Virus record (IMG/VR): IMGVR_UViG_3300010885_019846
Span: 1-59,918 of that record
Direction: 5' to 3' (one strand)
Source: a virus
Length of the DNA stretch: 59,918 nt
Shown in pieces: positions 8,940 to 17,823 of this stretch (positions are counted from its first letter, which is position 1; every line of letters starts with the position of its first letter). Under the pieces are notes generated by a model. That model was not told the DNA's origin and made no database searches. It saw only the letters and a program-made list of their open reading frames with translations. Made by a program: the position numbers and the translations under genes.

Positions 8940-9281
8940 TCAAGGAATTTTCGTCACTTCGGGATAGACATTTATCATGCCTTGCACAAGGCGTTGGACA
9001 TTTTTGCTGCCATTGGAATGCAGTTCCAAATCATAAAACCACACCCCTGCCTTGATTCCTGCCGTTCCTGTGGCACCCAAAGAAACTCTAATGTTCCCCG
9101 TTGATCCTGTAATCGATGCATTCAGGGTAGTTGCGCTTGAGGATGAGTAGAACTTACGCATCTGCGCGTAGGCGGTATAGCCACTTCCGATGTTGGTCGG
9201 TGTGCCGTCATCACCCTTCACCACATAGGAGAAGGAGAAGTCTGCGCCCTGATCCATGTCTCTGTTGATCGTCTGTGCCAT
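8940..9281 (-). CDS. Small fibre-associated virion protein (113 aa)
   Basis: Predicted single beta-sandwich domain. The pattern runs from MAQTINRDMDQGADFSFSYV, through GYTAYAQMRK, to IKAGVWFYDLELHS near residues 80-92. The last motif is typical of small N-terminal attachment domains of phage fibres and baseplate proteins (BppU-type); this parallel is recalled, not searched. The start ATG overlaps the stop of the 1121-residue fibre gene (TAATG), so it is translationally coupled to that fibre. The role may be to link or cap that fibre. Confidence 0.7.
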   Translation of the reverse strand: MAQTINRDMDQGADFSFSYVVKGDDGTPTNIGSGYTAYAQMRKFYSSSSATTLNASITGSTGNIRVSLGATGTAGIKAGVWFYDLELHSNGSKNVQRLVQGMINVYPEVTKIP

Positions 9282-12200
9282 TACAGTTTACCGATTGCAA
9301 TCCAAGATAGAGTTTTAGCCACATTTGCTACATCGCCCGATGATGCCTGAGCGATCACATACATTCCCGTAGCAGTTGGGAGTTGATACTGTCCCGAGTA
9401 GTCAAACGAACCAGAAGACCAAGGTTCAGCGGGATCAGATTGGTGATTTTTGGGGGTGACAGTAACAGACCACGGAGTTGCCGAGAATGGCTTGGGGAAA
9501 GTTACTGCCACTCTATTGTCATTGCCACTAGGCGTAGTCACAGTTCCCCATTGCATGAGAATGCCACCTGGCAATACAACATAACCATTGGTTGCTGCCA
9601 AAGAGTCAGTCTCAACGCCAGTACCCGTCTGATACCAAACGAAGCCTTCGGGGTATCCCGATGTGGTTGTGGGAGGAGCATTTTCGCTGACTGTGTGCAG
9701 AGGTCGAACGCTGACTTCGCCTGTGCTGTGATCCACCACAAGGTTTCTGCTGTTTGCGCTACGCTTTGTCTGATCGTATGTCTTGGTTCCACCCGTGAGA
9801 CCGTAGTTCAGGGCAGGATACATCTTCACGGTGGTGTTTGACCCACCCGTAATGTTCAGCAACTGTGCGCTTGCCAACTTGACAACGGCAGACTGGTTGA
9901 TATATGCGCGATTCGTGTTGATGTAATCAGCACTCATACCACCAACGATGGTTGCATCGACCGTGTCGCCACCAACACCCTGCACAAATAGGTTGCCCGT
10001 GATTGTCAGCGTACCTCTGAAGGTGTCATCTGCATCATTACGAAGCACCTTGGCATTAGAACGGAACTGAATGCGATCCGAATCAGTCAGGGTACGCGCA
10101 GCACCCGCCACAGTCGTGTGTGGAATGTCATATCTGATGTAGAAGTTGTCGTGGTTGTGTCCCGTCAGGATCGTTGCCGACAGACCCTTCTTGGAACGAA
10201 TAATCCAATGCATCGTGACATATGGCGGTAGCGTATCAAACGATGCGGGGGTATCGCCCGTCTCTTCAAATTCACCCGTCTGATCAGTCGAAGATGCATT
10301 TGCCGCACCAAAGGGATCGGATGGAACCTTTGCATCCAAGCCATGAGTGTGCTGTGGGATGTTGCTTGGCAGAAGCGTAACAGTATCCTGACCACCAACT
10401 GCACCAAGTGAAAGAGATGGTGACAGGCTGCTGTATTCAGACGAGGTGCCGAATACGGTTCGTCTGCGTAGGTCTGGCAGGAAGAATACAGATCGACCGA
10501 CTGTTGATGCAACGGTGCGCCCGTAAACCTTGACAGAGATGTTGGCATCAAGGGTCGAAAATGCGGTTGTTGTCGCAACGACTCTTCGTGTGGTTGTGTT
10601 TACCGACTGCACGATGATGTCTGCGCTTCCCGTAGCCCATGTGACTGTCAAAGCATCGCCTGATGCAATACCTCGCGTATCTCCCTCAAGGGTGATAGTG
10701 GACGAATCGTAGACGGTTGCAATCGCGTAGTGCTTCTGTCCGATTGCAGAGAACAGATCGCTCCACTCATCCTGTTCCTTTGCAGCACCATCGCAGAGCA
10801 ACCAGCCATCGGGAATTCCCGAGGTTGCGCCCGCAAACGGGTGAACGCTTCCGATTGGGGCTACCGAGCGGAGATATACGAGATCTGTGGGTGTGTCACC
10901 AACTACGATACCCGTGTAGTTTACAACATATCCCGATCCGACTCCTGTGGAAACCAAGATCGCCTTACGAACCTCTCCTGCCAGTACTTCATATGCGCCC
11001 GAGTCTGGGTTGGCAATCATGCTACCCGCGACATCAGGAGACAGGAAGTATGCATTGCCCGTAACGAGCGGATAGATTGAAGCAAGACCACCCGTTGCGG
11101 TGAGTCCAGAGATGAAGCCCTTCGTGACTACGCTGAAGCAAGATCCCGTGACGCTTTCTACAATACCAACAGCCTCTGCATTACCGACTGTGTTTGCCCG
11201 AGCAAATGTCAGAGAGCCATCGAAATCGAAACGAACGACATGCCCCTTAGCAAACCCGTGATTGGCTTGGCAGAATGTCTTTCGGAGCGCATCGGCGCGA
11301 ATCCAATCGGGATGCAACTTGCCATCATCCAACGAAACGGGAATAGACCAAGGAGTCGATGTGGTCAGGGCATGTGCCCCGTCTAATTGATCTGCATTAT
11401 AGTATTTGACCCAATCGTACACAGGGACATTTGGATAAACTGCTGGCCCCGTGCTTCCCGTATAAACGATACCGAAGGTGATGCCAGCCGAACCCGTTGG
11501 GCTGTGTCGCATCGTCAGGGCGGTTCCGACATCGTAACGAGTGAACGAGTTCGATGACCCATAGAAAGTGAACGAGTTGTTCACGCTGGAATCGCTGTAG
11601 CCAAATGCCTTGAAGTTGGGAGACAGGATGTAATTCGTCGAACCCGTAACACCCAAGTTGGTGTTGGTGACGAATGCATTCCATGTCTGCATGTCGGGCG
11701 ATCTGAGATTCCACAGGAATGTCTTGTCTGCCGATGCACCCTTAATGTCGATGCCTGCGGGTGTGAGCAGTTCATCATTGAAGAAATCGGTTCCTGCAAC
11801 AGGGGTGCTGCTTAGTGTAAGAACTCCTGTATAGGACTGTCCCGTAACAACCAACTTTCCACCACTAATCAAATCATCCACACCACCGAGTGCAAACGAG
11901 TGAAGTTGGATGGAGCCTGTGGTGCTTGATCCGTAAGTCCAATTACGAACTTGACCAATAGTCGTTGCGCTTCCTGCTGTGGGTGTTCCGCTATCGGTAT
12001 AATATGCCGTGGCACCTACTGCAAAGGTTCCTGCCGTTAAACCAGCACCAGTCACCACAAAATCGGAGTACCGATTGTATGCAAGTTCGATGATCTTGTC
12101 TTCGATGCGGAGGTCGTTTGAATCGATGTAGGCAACCGTGTTGGACACATTCAGGTTTCCAACTACATTCAGATTTCCCTGAATGGTGAATGTTCCCTCG

Positions 12201-12646
12201 CCTGAGTTTCCGAATGTCACAACAGGTGGCAGCATTCTGTGCGCCCATGTGCGCTTGGGCGTTCCCGCAGAACCCTGACGAGTATCGCTGACATCGCTGA
12301 CGATGTAGTAATCATCCATCATCGGGTTGGCAGAGGCACCTGTTCCTAGATTCTCAAGCCGTACCGCATCGATGATCACCTTGTTATAGTTGTTCGTGAA
12401 TGCGGGTACCCCAATACCAATTCCCGCACCAGGATTGACCGAGATGGTTGCCACTCCGTTGTAATATCCACCCGAGCAGCCAGTTTCCTTGATAAGACCG
12501 CTGTTTGTAGGGCCAACATCGATGTCAAAGATATTGATCGCGCTTGCGGCGGCAATGATCTCATTCGTTCTGTCGAACCATGTATTAAAGGTGTCCGATA
12601 GAACGAGTGGTTGGATGTTGATCAGGTCTGCTGCGGTACAGGACAT
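9281..12646 (-). CDS. Long tail fibre with collar module and gp53-type receptor-binding tip
   Basis: 1121-residue host-recognition fibre. The N-terminal 110 residues resemble a virion attachment domain (IQPLVLSDTFNTWFDRTNEI). A beta-rich segment follows (FTIQGNLNVVGNLNVSNTVA). A module at about 465-820 repeats the collar region of the 1105-residue fibre: ANHGFAKGHVVRF, PIGSVHPFAGATSGIPDGWL, DLRRRTVFGTSS and LPPYVTMHWIIR. The C-terminus (about 1020-1121), with LPGGILMQWGTVTTPSGND, VTFPKPFSATPW and LSWIAIG, is the tip domain found at the end of many tail fibres (gp53-like, Fibritin-unrelated). It probably binds the receptor. Confidence 0.85.
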   Translation of the reverse strand: MSCTAADLINIQPLVLSDTFNTWFDRTNEIIAAASAINIFDIDVGPTNSGLIKETGCSGGYYNGVATISVNPGAGIGIGVPAFTNNYNKVIIDAVRLENLGTGASANPMMDDYYIVSDVSDTRQGSAGTPKRTWAHRMLPPVVTFGNSGEGTFTIQGNLNVVGNLNVSNTVAYIDSNDLRIEDKIIELAYNRYSDFVVTGAGLTAGTFAVGATAYYTDSGTPTAGSATTIGQVRNWTYGSSTTGSIQLHSFALGGVDDLISGGKLVVTGQSYTGVLTLSSTPVAGTDFFNDELLTPAGIDIKGASADKTFLWNLRSPDMQTWNAFVTNTNLGVTGSTNYILSPNFKAFGYSDSSVNNSFTFYGSSNSFTRYDVGTALTMRHSPTGSAGITFGIVYTGSTGPAVYPNVPVYDWVKYYNADQLDGAHALTTSTPWSIPVSLDDGKLHPDWIRADALRKTFCQANHGFAKGHVVRFDFDGSLTFARANTVGNAEAVGIVESVTGSCFSVVTKGFISGLTATGGLASIYPLVTGNAYFLSPDVAGSMIANPDSGAYEVLAGEVRKAILVSTGVGSGYVVNYTGIVVGDTPTDLVYLRSVAPIGSVHPFAGATSGIPDGWLLCDGAAKEQDEWSDLFSAIGQKHYAIATVYDSSTITLEGDTRGIASGDALTVTWATGSADIIVQSVNTTTRRVVATTTAFSTLDANISVKVYGRTVASTVGRSVFFLPDLRRRTVFGTSSEYSSLSPSLSLGAVGGQDTVTLLPSNIPQHTHGLDAKVPSDPFGAANASSTDQTGEFEETGDTPASFDTLPPYVTMHWIIRSKKGLSATILTGHNHDNFYIRYDIPHTTVAGAARTLTDSDRIQFRSNAKVLRNDADDTFRGTLTITGNLFVQGVGGDTVDATIVGGMSADYINTNRAYINQSAVVKLASAQLLNITGGSNTTVKMYPALNYGLTGGTKTYDQTKRSANSRNLVVDHSTGEVSVRPLHTVSENAPPTTTSGYPEGFVWYQTGTGVETDSLAATNGYVVLPGGILMQWGTVTTPSGNDNRVAVTFPKPFSATPWSVTVTPKNHQSDPAEPWSSGSFDYSGQYQLPTATGMYVIAQASSGDVANVAKTLSWIAIGKL

Positions 12647-12653
12647 TTGGTGT

Positions 12654-12860
12654 TCACCGTTTCTCTATAAGTTTCGATACAAGTTCCTTCAGATCGGAGA
12701 CCTCTTGCTCCAGCCTATTTATCCGATCCCTCTGCGCTTTCTGCTCTTGCTTTTTGCGCTCATATGCCATAACCGCATCTCTGTCAGTTGAGAGCAAGGC
12801 ACCTGTTTTGGTGTCTCGCACCATGCTCTCATTCTTGACACGAATGCGGTTGGGCATCAT
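12654..12860 (-). CDS. Small coiled-coil protein (68 aa)
   Basis: Conserved small protein type in T4-like cyanophages, function unknown. The N-terminal half, RIRVKNESMVRDTKTGALLS followed by TDRDAVMAY, is a compact conserved motif. The C-terminal half (residues 37-68, QKAQRDRINRLEQEVSDLKE and so on) is a clear heptad coiled coil of about four heptads. The ATG overlaps the stop of the preceding giant gene. A chaperone or oligomerisation role for the neighbouring fibre is possible but unproven. Confidence 0.75.
   Translation of the reverse strand: MMPNRIRVKNESMVRDTKTGALLSTDRDAVMAYERKKQEQKAQRDRINRLEQEVSDLKELVSKLIEKR
12716..12722 (-). promoter_or_regulatory. Candidate late promoter ATAAATA before the long fibre
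   Basis: GGATAAATAGG on the minus strand inside the coiled-coil gene, about 70 bp upstream of the 1121-residue fibre ATG. It matches the last seven bases of TATAAATA. Being inside a coding region, it is less certain than the intergenic copies. Confidence 0.45.
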
Positions 12861-15800
12861 GTGGCAATGATCCTCAGATTCTTGAGGTGTGGTACCGCCT
12901 CACCTGTCGGGCTTCCAAACATGACGATCTTGACCGAGAAGGTCTTGAACTTGGTAAGGGCGGTGTACCCAATGTTTGTGAATGAAACCTCACGATAGTC
13001 TGTATCCGAGGAGGACACGCCTGAGTCGCTTGTGGTCAACTCGACATAATCTGTGTTTTCAAAGTCAACCTCACCGACAGGAATCGGACGAATGAACACC
13101 TTTACTGAGGACGCAATACTGCTGTTCTTCTTTGGGTTGCACAGCGACATGGCAACCGTCAGATTTTCTGCCTCCATGCCCTCATCAAGCGTCACCTTCT
13201 TGGTGATGTACCGTGCAACGGTCTTGTAATTGGAACCCGAGTTGGTTGGATCCAATTCGCCGTTGTATTGCGAATCGCCCCGCGTTGTTATGGTATTGTT
13301 GTTGATGGTATTGGATACTGTGACAAGGCTTGACTTCTCCAAGTCAAAGACAGGCGACACCATTCCGTCTGTGCTTGAACTCATCGTGACATCAACCGAT
13401 GCTACGCCGCCCTGAGAGGTTCCCGATGTGATCAGGTGGTATCCAGTTGCGGGCACAATGTTCTTGTTCGGCAAGAACTGCGTGTAGTTCGTGACGCTTG
13501 GGCTGCTCTGTACGATGGAAGAATATGAAATTGCAGAGCCTTCTGGTGCAATGTCCACGGCATTGAGTCGCATCTCGTTGATGTAGAACTGTGTGTCACC
13601 ACTTCCACTACCGTTCACGAAACGAATGCTTCCCGTGCTGCTGAAGTGACAGAGATGCAGACGGAACGCCAAGGTCTCGTTGTCGTTCTTCACCATTTTG
13701 CCCGTATTCTGAGCCTTGAAGATCGACCGCATCATCGGCTGCTTTGTGATGTTGTACTTCGGATCCTGCTCATTCGCAAGCAACACGCTGCTGCCAACCG
13801 ATCCCGAGAATAGAGAGTATTCCGAGGAGTTGGTCAGGATACTGATTGCATATTCCTGACCAGGCAACAGATACACGGGGCTGCTAAAGGCGAAGTTCGT
13901 TTGATTGGAACCGCCCGATGTGATCAGATCGCCTGTGCTGATGCTGTCCGAATACAGCGTTGAAGATGCAAAGGGCAGAACCTTCGATGGGTGGGGATAC
14001 CCCGCCATCGTTGGACGAATCTGTACGGTGACAGGAATCGTCGTTAGGCTGTCCTTTGTGTTGAAGTATAGATCGACAGCCTTGACGAAGATACCGCTTG
14101 GGTACTTGGTGGGATCAACATAAAAGGTCTGCGAAACTGGCTCTGTATAGCCACGAATCTCCCCCGCGGCCGTCAAGATCTCAGAAAGGTTTGAAACAAC
14201 CTTGGAGGATTTGACAGATTTGCGACGAGTCTCTGGCAAACGGGTTGCGAGATGCCCATCTTCCGACAGCGAATTATATGTGCCTTCGACCGCATAGACT
14301 GCTTCCGCCGACATCGTCCATGTGCTTGGATCATCGATGTTGGTGCTGTCAATGATACGGATCACATGGCGACCCACAAGGAAGTTCTGCGCGACATAGT
14401 TGTTGTTCACCAAGTTGAAGGAGTAGTCGGTAGCGACCTCTCCCTTGCTGCTGGTCTTCTGTCCGTTGTATGCCGTGCAGTACGGGGTCACATTGACATC
14501 ATCACAGAACACAAAGAAGGTTGTATTGGGCTTGAGACCCTTGGCAGAGATGGAGATTGTCTGTGCGCGGGCAACAGGAAGCACATCACGGGCGATGGTC
14601 TTGTTATTGACCGTCTTCTTCATCGTCTCGGGTGCCACCGATGAATTGATTGCGTTCAGCGATACGCCTTCCGACTTCGCAGACAGCAACTTGTTCCGCA
14701 CCAAGTTGGGGCGGGTGTTCTTTGCATTCTGATTGTCCTTGCCGAACCAAATGGCTTCCCAATCGTTGTAGCGTGTACCGAAGCCGTAGTTGCTGTTCTG
14801 CTGCCAGTTGTCATTCTCACCCTCGACATTGACGATGACCTTTGGCTGCTTAGTCGTGTCGAACCATGTATCGGTAGCGGGGCTGATAGACATGCTACCC
14901 AAGTAGTTGATGATATTGAACGGATTGATTGTCACCGATCCGCTTGCAAGCAGATTTGAAATATCCGCCGATGTCGTATAGGACAGCGTATACAGTTTAT
15001 CAGCGGTAGCACCAGACACATTGGTAATGTTTGTGGCTCCAGTCAACTTATACGAACGAGTAGTGAAGGGAGGACGAACCTCGTTGTTCTCATAATCGAC
15101 ACTTGCGGCAAACAGCGTATCTGTATTGTCTGCGACTGCGTGACCCTTGAACTGATCGACAAGGATACCGCGCTTGGGCATCTCCGTGTCGTTTGTATCA
15201 AGGATGCTCTTCGCCTTGGCTTCTTGCTCAAGAAGATTCAGCGTGGTGTAGTACTCAACAGCCTCGATGCGCTTCTCAAGGTCACCGATGTCGCGCATTG
15301 TATAACGCTTGTTTTCGACATAACGAATAGAAGCATCATCGCTGTTGAGTGTGTACGGATTGACCCTCACCGTATAGAGAGTCATTGCATTTGGATCGTC
15401 TACGGGGATATCCGCATTTACAGACGGTATACCCGAAATGACCGAGAACTTGCGATCACGGGTCAGAACGATCTTGTCGGTTCTTGGCAGGAAATGGGTG
15501 TATGTGAAATCGTCGGAGTTTGCATTCGTATTTGTGGGTACCCATGTGGTGGTACTCATATCCCCACCGACACCCCTGTCGGGACGGAAATCAATGCAGT
15601 CACGCAGACCGTATGTCGTTGCCGTTGTTTTGCTTGTGTACGAGGGAATGTTTTCGTAGTCGGGGTACGATTGTGCCGTGTACGGGCCGAGTCCTGCGCT
15701 GTGGCTGTAGTATTTGAATGTTGCGGTGTATGGGCCTGTGATACCCGTGACACCTGGGTTCAGCGTCAACCGAGACCAATCATAGTGGGCATCGCGCTGA

Positions 15801-17812
15801 CCCGAGTCAAACGAGAAGTATGGAAGCAAGTTGAACCCCGAACTTGCTCCGATGGTTCCAGTAAGAGACAGGACTTGCGTGACATCATTATAACCGTTGA
15901 AATACAGAGTGTCTGAAGTTGACCCCCTACCGTCTCCCGTGAGCGCACCAGCCCATTGACCCGTGAGAGATGTACTGACGGTATTCAGCGTCTTCGACCG
16001 TCTGAATGAAGTCATGGAAGTAGCGGTATTTGCGAACTCCTGCGTGGCGATCACCGTCAACTTCTTGCCCGCGCTTGTGCCAGTAACCGTGACTGACAAT
16101 TGATTTGCGCCCGACCCACGCGCTGCCGTGCCTCCAAGAACCTTGCCGTCATTGTCAAATACCACCACATCTGCATTAGGCAATGCTACTGTTGTGGCTG
16201 CGGGAATGGGGAACTGCATACCAACGGGATCATATGAGTTGATCGTGAAGGCATAAGTCGATGAGGAAGCAGTCTGTGTCGAGTACGAAACGATTGCGTA
16301 GTTGCCTGCCGTGAATGCCGTGACACCCGATCCTTCGGGAATCTGATACAGCAAAGATCCCTGATCTTGCAACTCAAGATTGGCACTCCCGCCCGTGATG
16401 CTGAACAGGTGAGAGGTCGTGCCAGTTTTGTTTGGCATGAACACGCGGGTGATGTTCGAGAATGCGCCACCCGTGAGGTTGATGTCATATAGCGACAGGT
16501 TGTATATCGGCGGGGAGTACGGCTCCGTCCAACGAATTCTTGCAGTACCGATTGCACTACAGGCTGCGCCGCTTGCTCCTGTGGATAGTACGACCTTTGG
16601 ATGGGTCGAAAGCGATGCGGTTGTACCGAATGAATCGGGGATTCCCGAGAAGGTGACCTTTGTGTAAGGCCCAACCGAGCGATTGAAATCTCGGGTAATT
16701 GTACGCTCATGGCTCGATCCACGCGCACATGGAATGTTCAACTTTGTCTTGCCCTGCGTCTCAAACTCGTATCCGAAGACATATGCCTTGCCAGGAGACA
16801 ACTCTGCTTTCAGGACAGTATTGCTTCCGCTAGCAGTTGGGCCTTTCAGAGTGAGTTCAAATGGGGTTACGGTATAGTTGCCCGATTCGTCATAGGTACG
16901 CCGTGCAAGGGTATCCTCAAGCATTGCGTAATCTGGATACTTTTCTACCTTGACAATGTCCCCATCAACCACGCGCATGAATTCAACGAAGCCTACCCGC
17001 GAGAAGTTGTCAACCGATTGCGTGTCGGATGCCGTGAATCCGCGCTGCGATGCAACAAGATCGATCACAAATCGATCAGAACCAGGTGCTGCATAGTTGT
17101 AGAATCCGAATGCAGGATCGTTCAGCGAGGTATCATCTGTAGCAGTAACGAATGACTTGTCTACCGAGAAACCAATCGATGTGGTTGGATTGTCGTAGAC
17201 GCGAACCTGACTCCCTGCGGCACCTGTGAGGTTGTATGCGCCGATGGACTGTGCCGTGTTGAGTACAAAGAACCCCTCGATGAATCGCACTCCGCGATCA
17301 ACCGATGCTACGATTGCATCACCAGTTGTGTTATATCCCGCTGGGCCTGTGACGGCAGCGGTAATACCAATACCATTTGCTGCGGTTGCAGCGAGAATAT
17401 CATTTGCAGCAAACGAACTCAACCCATCCATGTATTCAAAGAACAGGACAGGATACGGGTCTGTCGTATTTGCAAGACCACTTTCTGCGTGTACAACGCG
17501 GGCATTTGCCTTGCCCGAACTGCCCACGACTGTACCGATGAAGTCGCTTGGGCTTACGCCCGTGCCAAGACTAACCTTTGCATACTTAACACGATTTTCG
17601 CTGATCTGACCATCAAGGACAATGCTGCCCTCCTCAAAGATATGGGAGCCTAGTCGCTCAATTTGATTCTGAAGCAAGGTCTGAATCTGCGTCAGTTCTC
17701 TTGCCTGAACGCCATATCCTGGACGGAACATCAAACGAAGAAACTTCTTGTCCTCGCTGAAGTCATCGTAATAGGGGTCTACATTGAACAGGCTTGGGTC
17801 GTATGATGGCAT
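12857..17812 (-). CDS. Giant baseplate-periphery structural protein, DUF4815-type
   Basis: 1651 residues. The N-terminal region contains FRPGYGVQARELTQIQTLLQ near 28-47 and NQIERLGSHIFEEGSIV just after. This is the hallmark of the large DUF4815 virion protein of T4-like marine phages. The rest is beta-rich, with no transmembrane segment or enzyme motif seen, and a C-terminal jelly-roll-like segment (KVFIRPIPVGEVDFE, LTKFKTFSVKIVMFGSP). It lies where T4 has genes 9-12, directly after gp8, so it probably fills the gp9/gp10 role of linking fibres to the baseplate. That functional equation is inference. Confidence 0.8.
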   Translation of the reverse strand: MPSYDPSLFNVDPYYDDFSEDKKFLRLMFRPGYGVQARELTQIQTLLQNQIERLGSHIFEEGSIVLDGQISENRVKYAKVSLGTGVSPSDFIGTVVGSSGKANARVVHAESGLANTTDPYPVLFFEYMDGLSSFAANDILAATAANGIGITAAVTGPAGYNTTGDAIVASVDRGVRFIEGFFVLNTAQSIGAYNLTGAAGSQVRVYDNPTTSIGFSVDKSFVTATDDTSLNDPAFGFYNYAAPGSDRFVIDLVASQRGFTASDTQSVDNFSRVGFVEFMRVVDGDIVKVEKYPDYAMLEDTLARRTYDESGNYTVTPFELTLKGPTASGSNTVLKAELSPGKAYVFGYEFETQGKTKLNIPCARGSSHERTITRDFNRSVGPYTKVTFSGIPDSFGTTASLSTHPKVVLSTGASGAACSAIGTARIRWTEPYSPPIYNLSLYDINLTGGAFSNITRVFMPNKTGTTSHLFSITGGSANLELQDQGSLLYQIPEGSGVTAFTAGNYAIVSYSTQTASSSTYAFTINSYDPVGMQFPIPAATTVALPNADVVVFDNDGKVLGGTAARGSGANQLSVTVTGTSAGKKLTVIATQEFANTATSMTSFRRSKTLNTVSTSLTGQWAGALTGDGRGSTSDTLYFNGYNDVTQVLSLTGTIGASSGFNLLPYFSFDSGQRDAHYDWSRLTLNPGVTGITGPYTATFKYYSHSAGLGPYTAQSYPDYENIPSYTSKTTATTYGLRDCIDFRPDRGVGGDMSTTTWVPTNTNANSDDFTYTHFLPRTDKIVLTRDRKFSVISGIPSVNADIPVDDPNAMTLYTVRVNPYTLNSDDASIRYVENKRYTMRDIGDLEKRIEAVEYYTTLNLLEQEAKAKSILDTNDTEMPKRGILVDQFKGHAVADNTDTLFAASVDYENNEVRPPFTTRSYKLTGATNITNVSGATADKLYTLSYTTSADISNLLASGSVTINPFNIINYLGSMSISPATDTWFDTTKQPKVIVNVEGENDNWQQNSNYGFGTRYNDWEAIWFGKDNQNAKNTRPNLVRNKLLSAKSEGVSLNAINSSVAPETMKKTVNNKTIARDVLPVARAQTISISAKGLKPNTTFFVFCDDVNVTPYCTAYNGQKTSSKGEVATDYSFNLVNNNYVAQNFLVGRHVIRIIDSTNIDDPSTWTMSAEAVYAVEGTYNSLSEDGHLATRLPETRRKSVKSSKVVSNLSEILTAAGEIRGYTEPVSQTFYVDPTKYPSGIFVKAVDLYFNTKDSLTTIPVTVQIRPTMAGYPHPSKVLPFASSTLYSDSISTGDLITSGGSNQTNFAFSSPVYLLPGQEYAISILTNSSEYSLFSGSVGSSVLLANEQDPKYNITKQPMMRSIFKAQNTGKMVKNDNETLAFRLHLCHFSSTGSIRFVNGSGSGDTQFYINEMRLNAVDIAPEGSAISYSSIVQSSPSVTNYTQFLPNKNIVPATGYHLITSGTSQGGVASVDVTMSSSTDGMVSPVFDLEKSSLVTVSNTINNNTITTRGDSQYNGELDPTNSGSNYKTVARYITKKVTLDEGMEAENLTVAMSLCNPKKNSSIASSVKVFIRPIPVGEVDFENTDYVELTTSDSGVSSSDTDYREVSFTNIGYTALTKFKTFSVKIVMFGSPTGEAVPHLKNLRIIAT

Positions 17813-17823
17813 TTATTCCTACC

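Noticed and set aside
15140-15916. 258-codon open frame on the plus strand inside the giant DUF4815-type gene
   Set aside because: Shadow frame inside a long, well-supported gene; no start signals.
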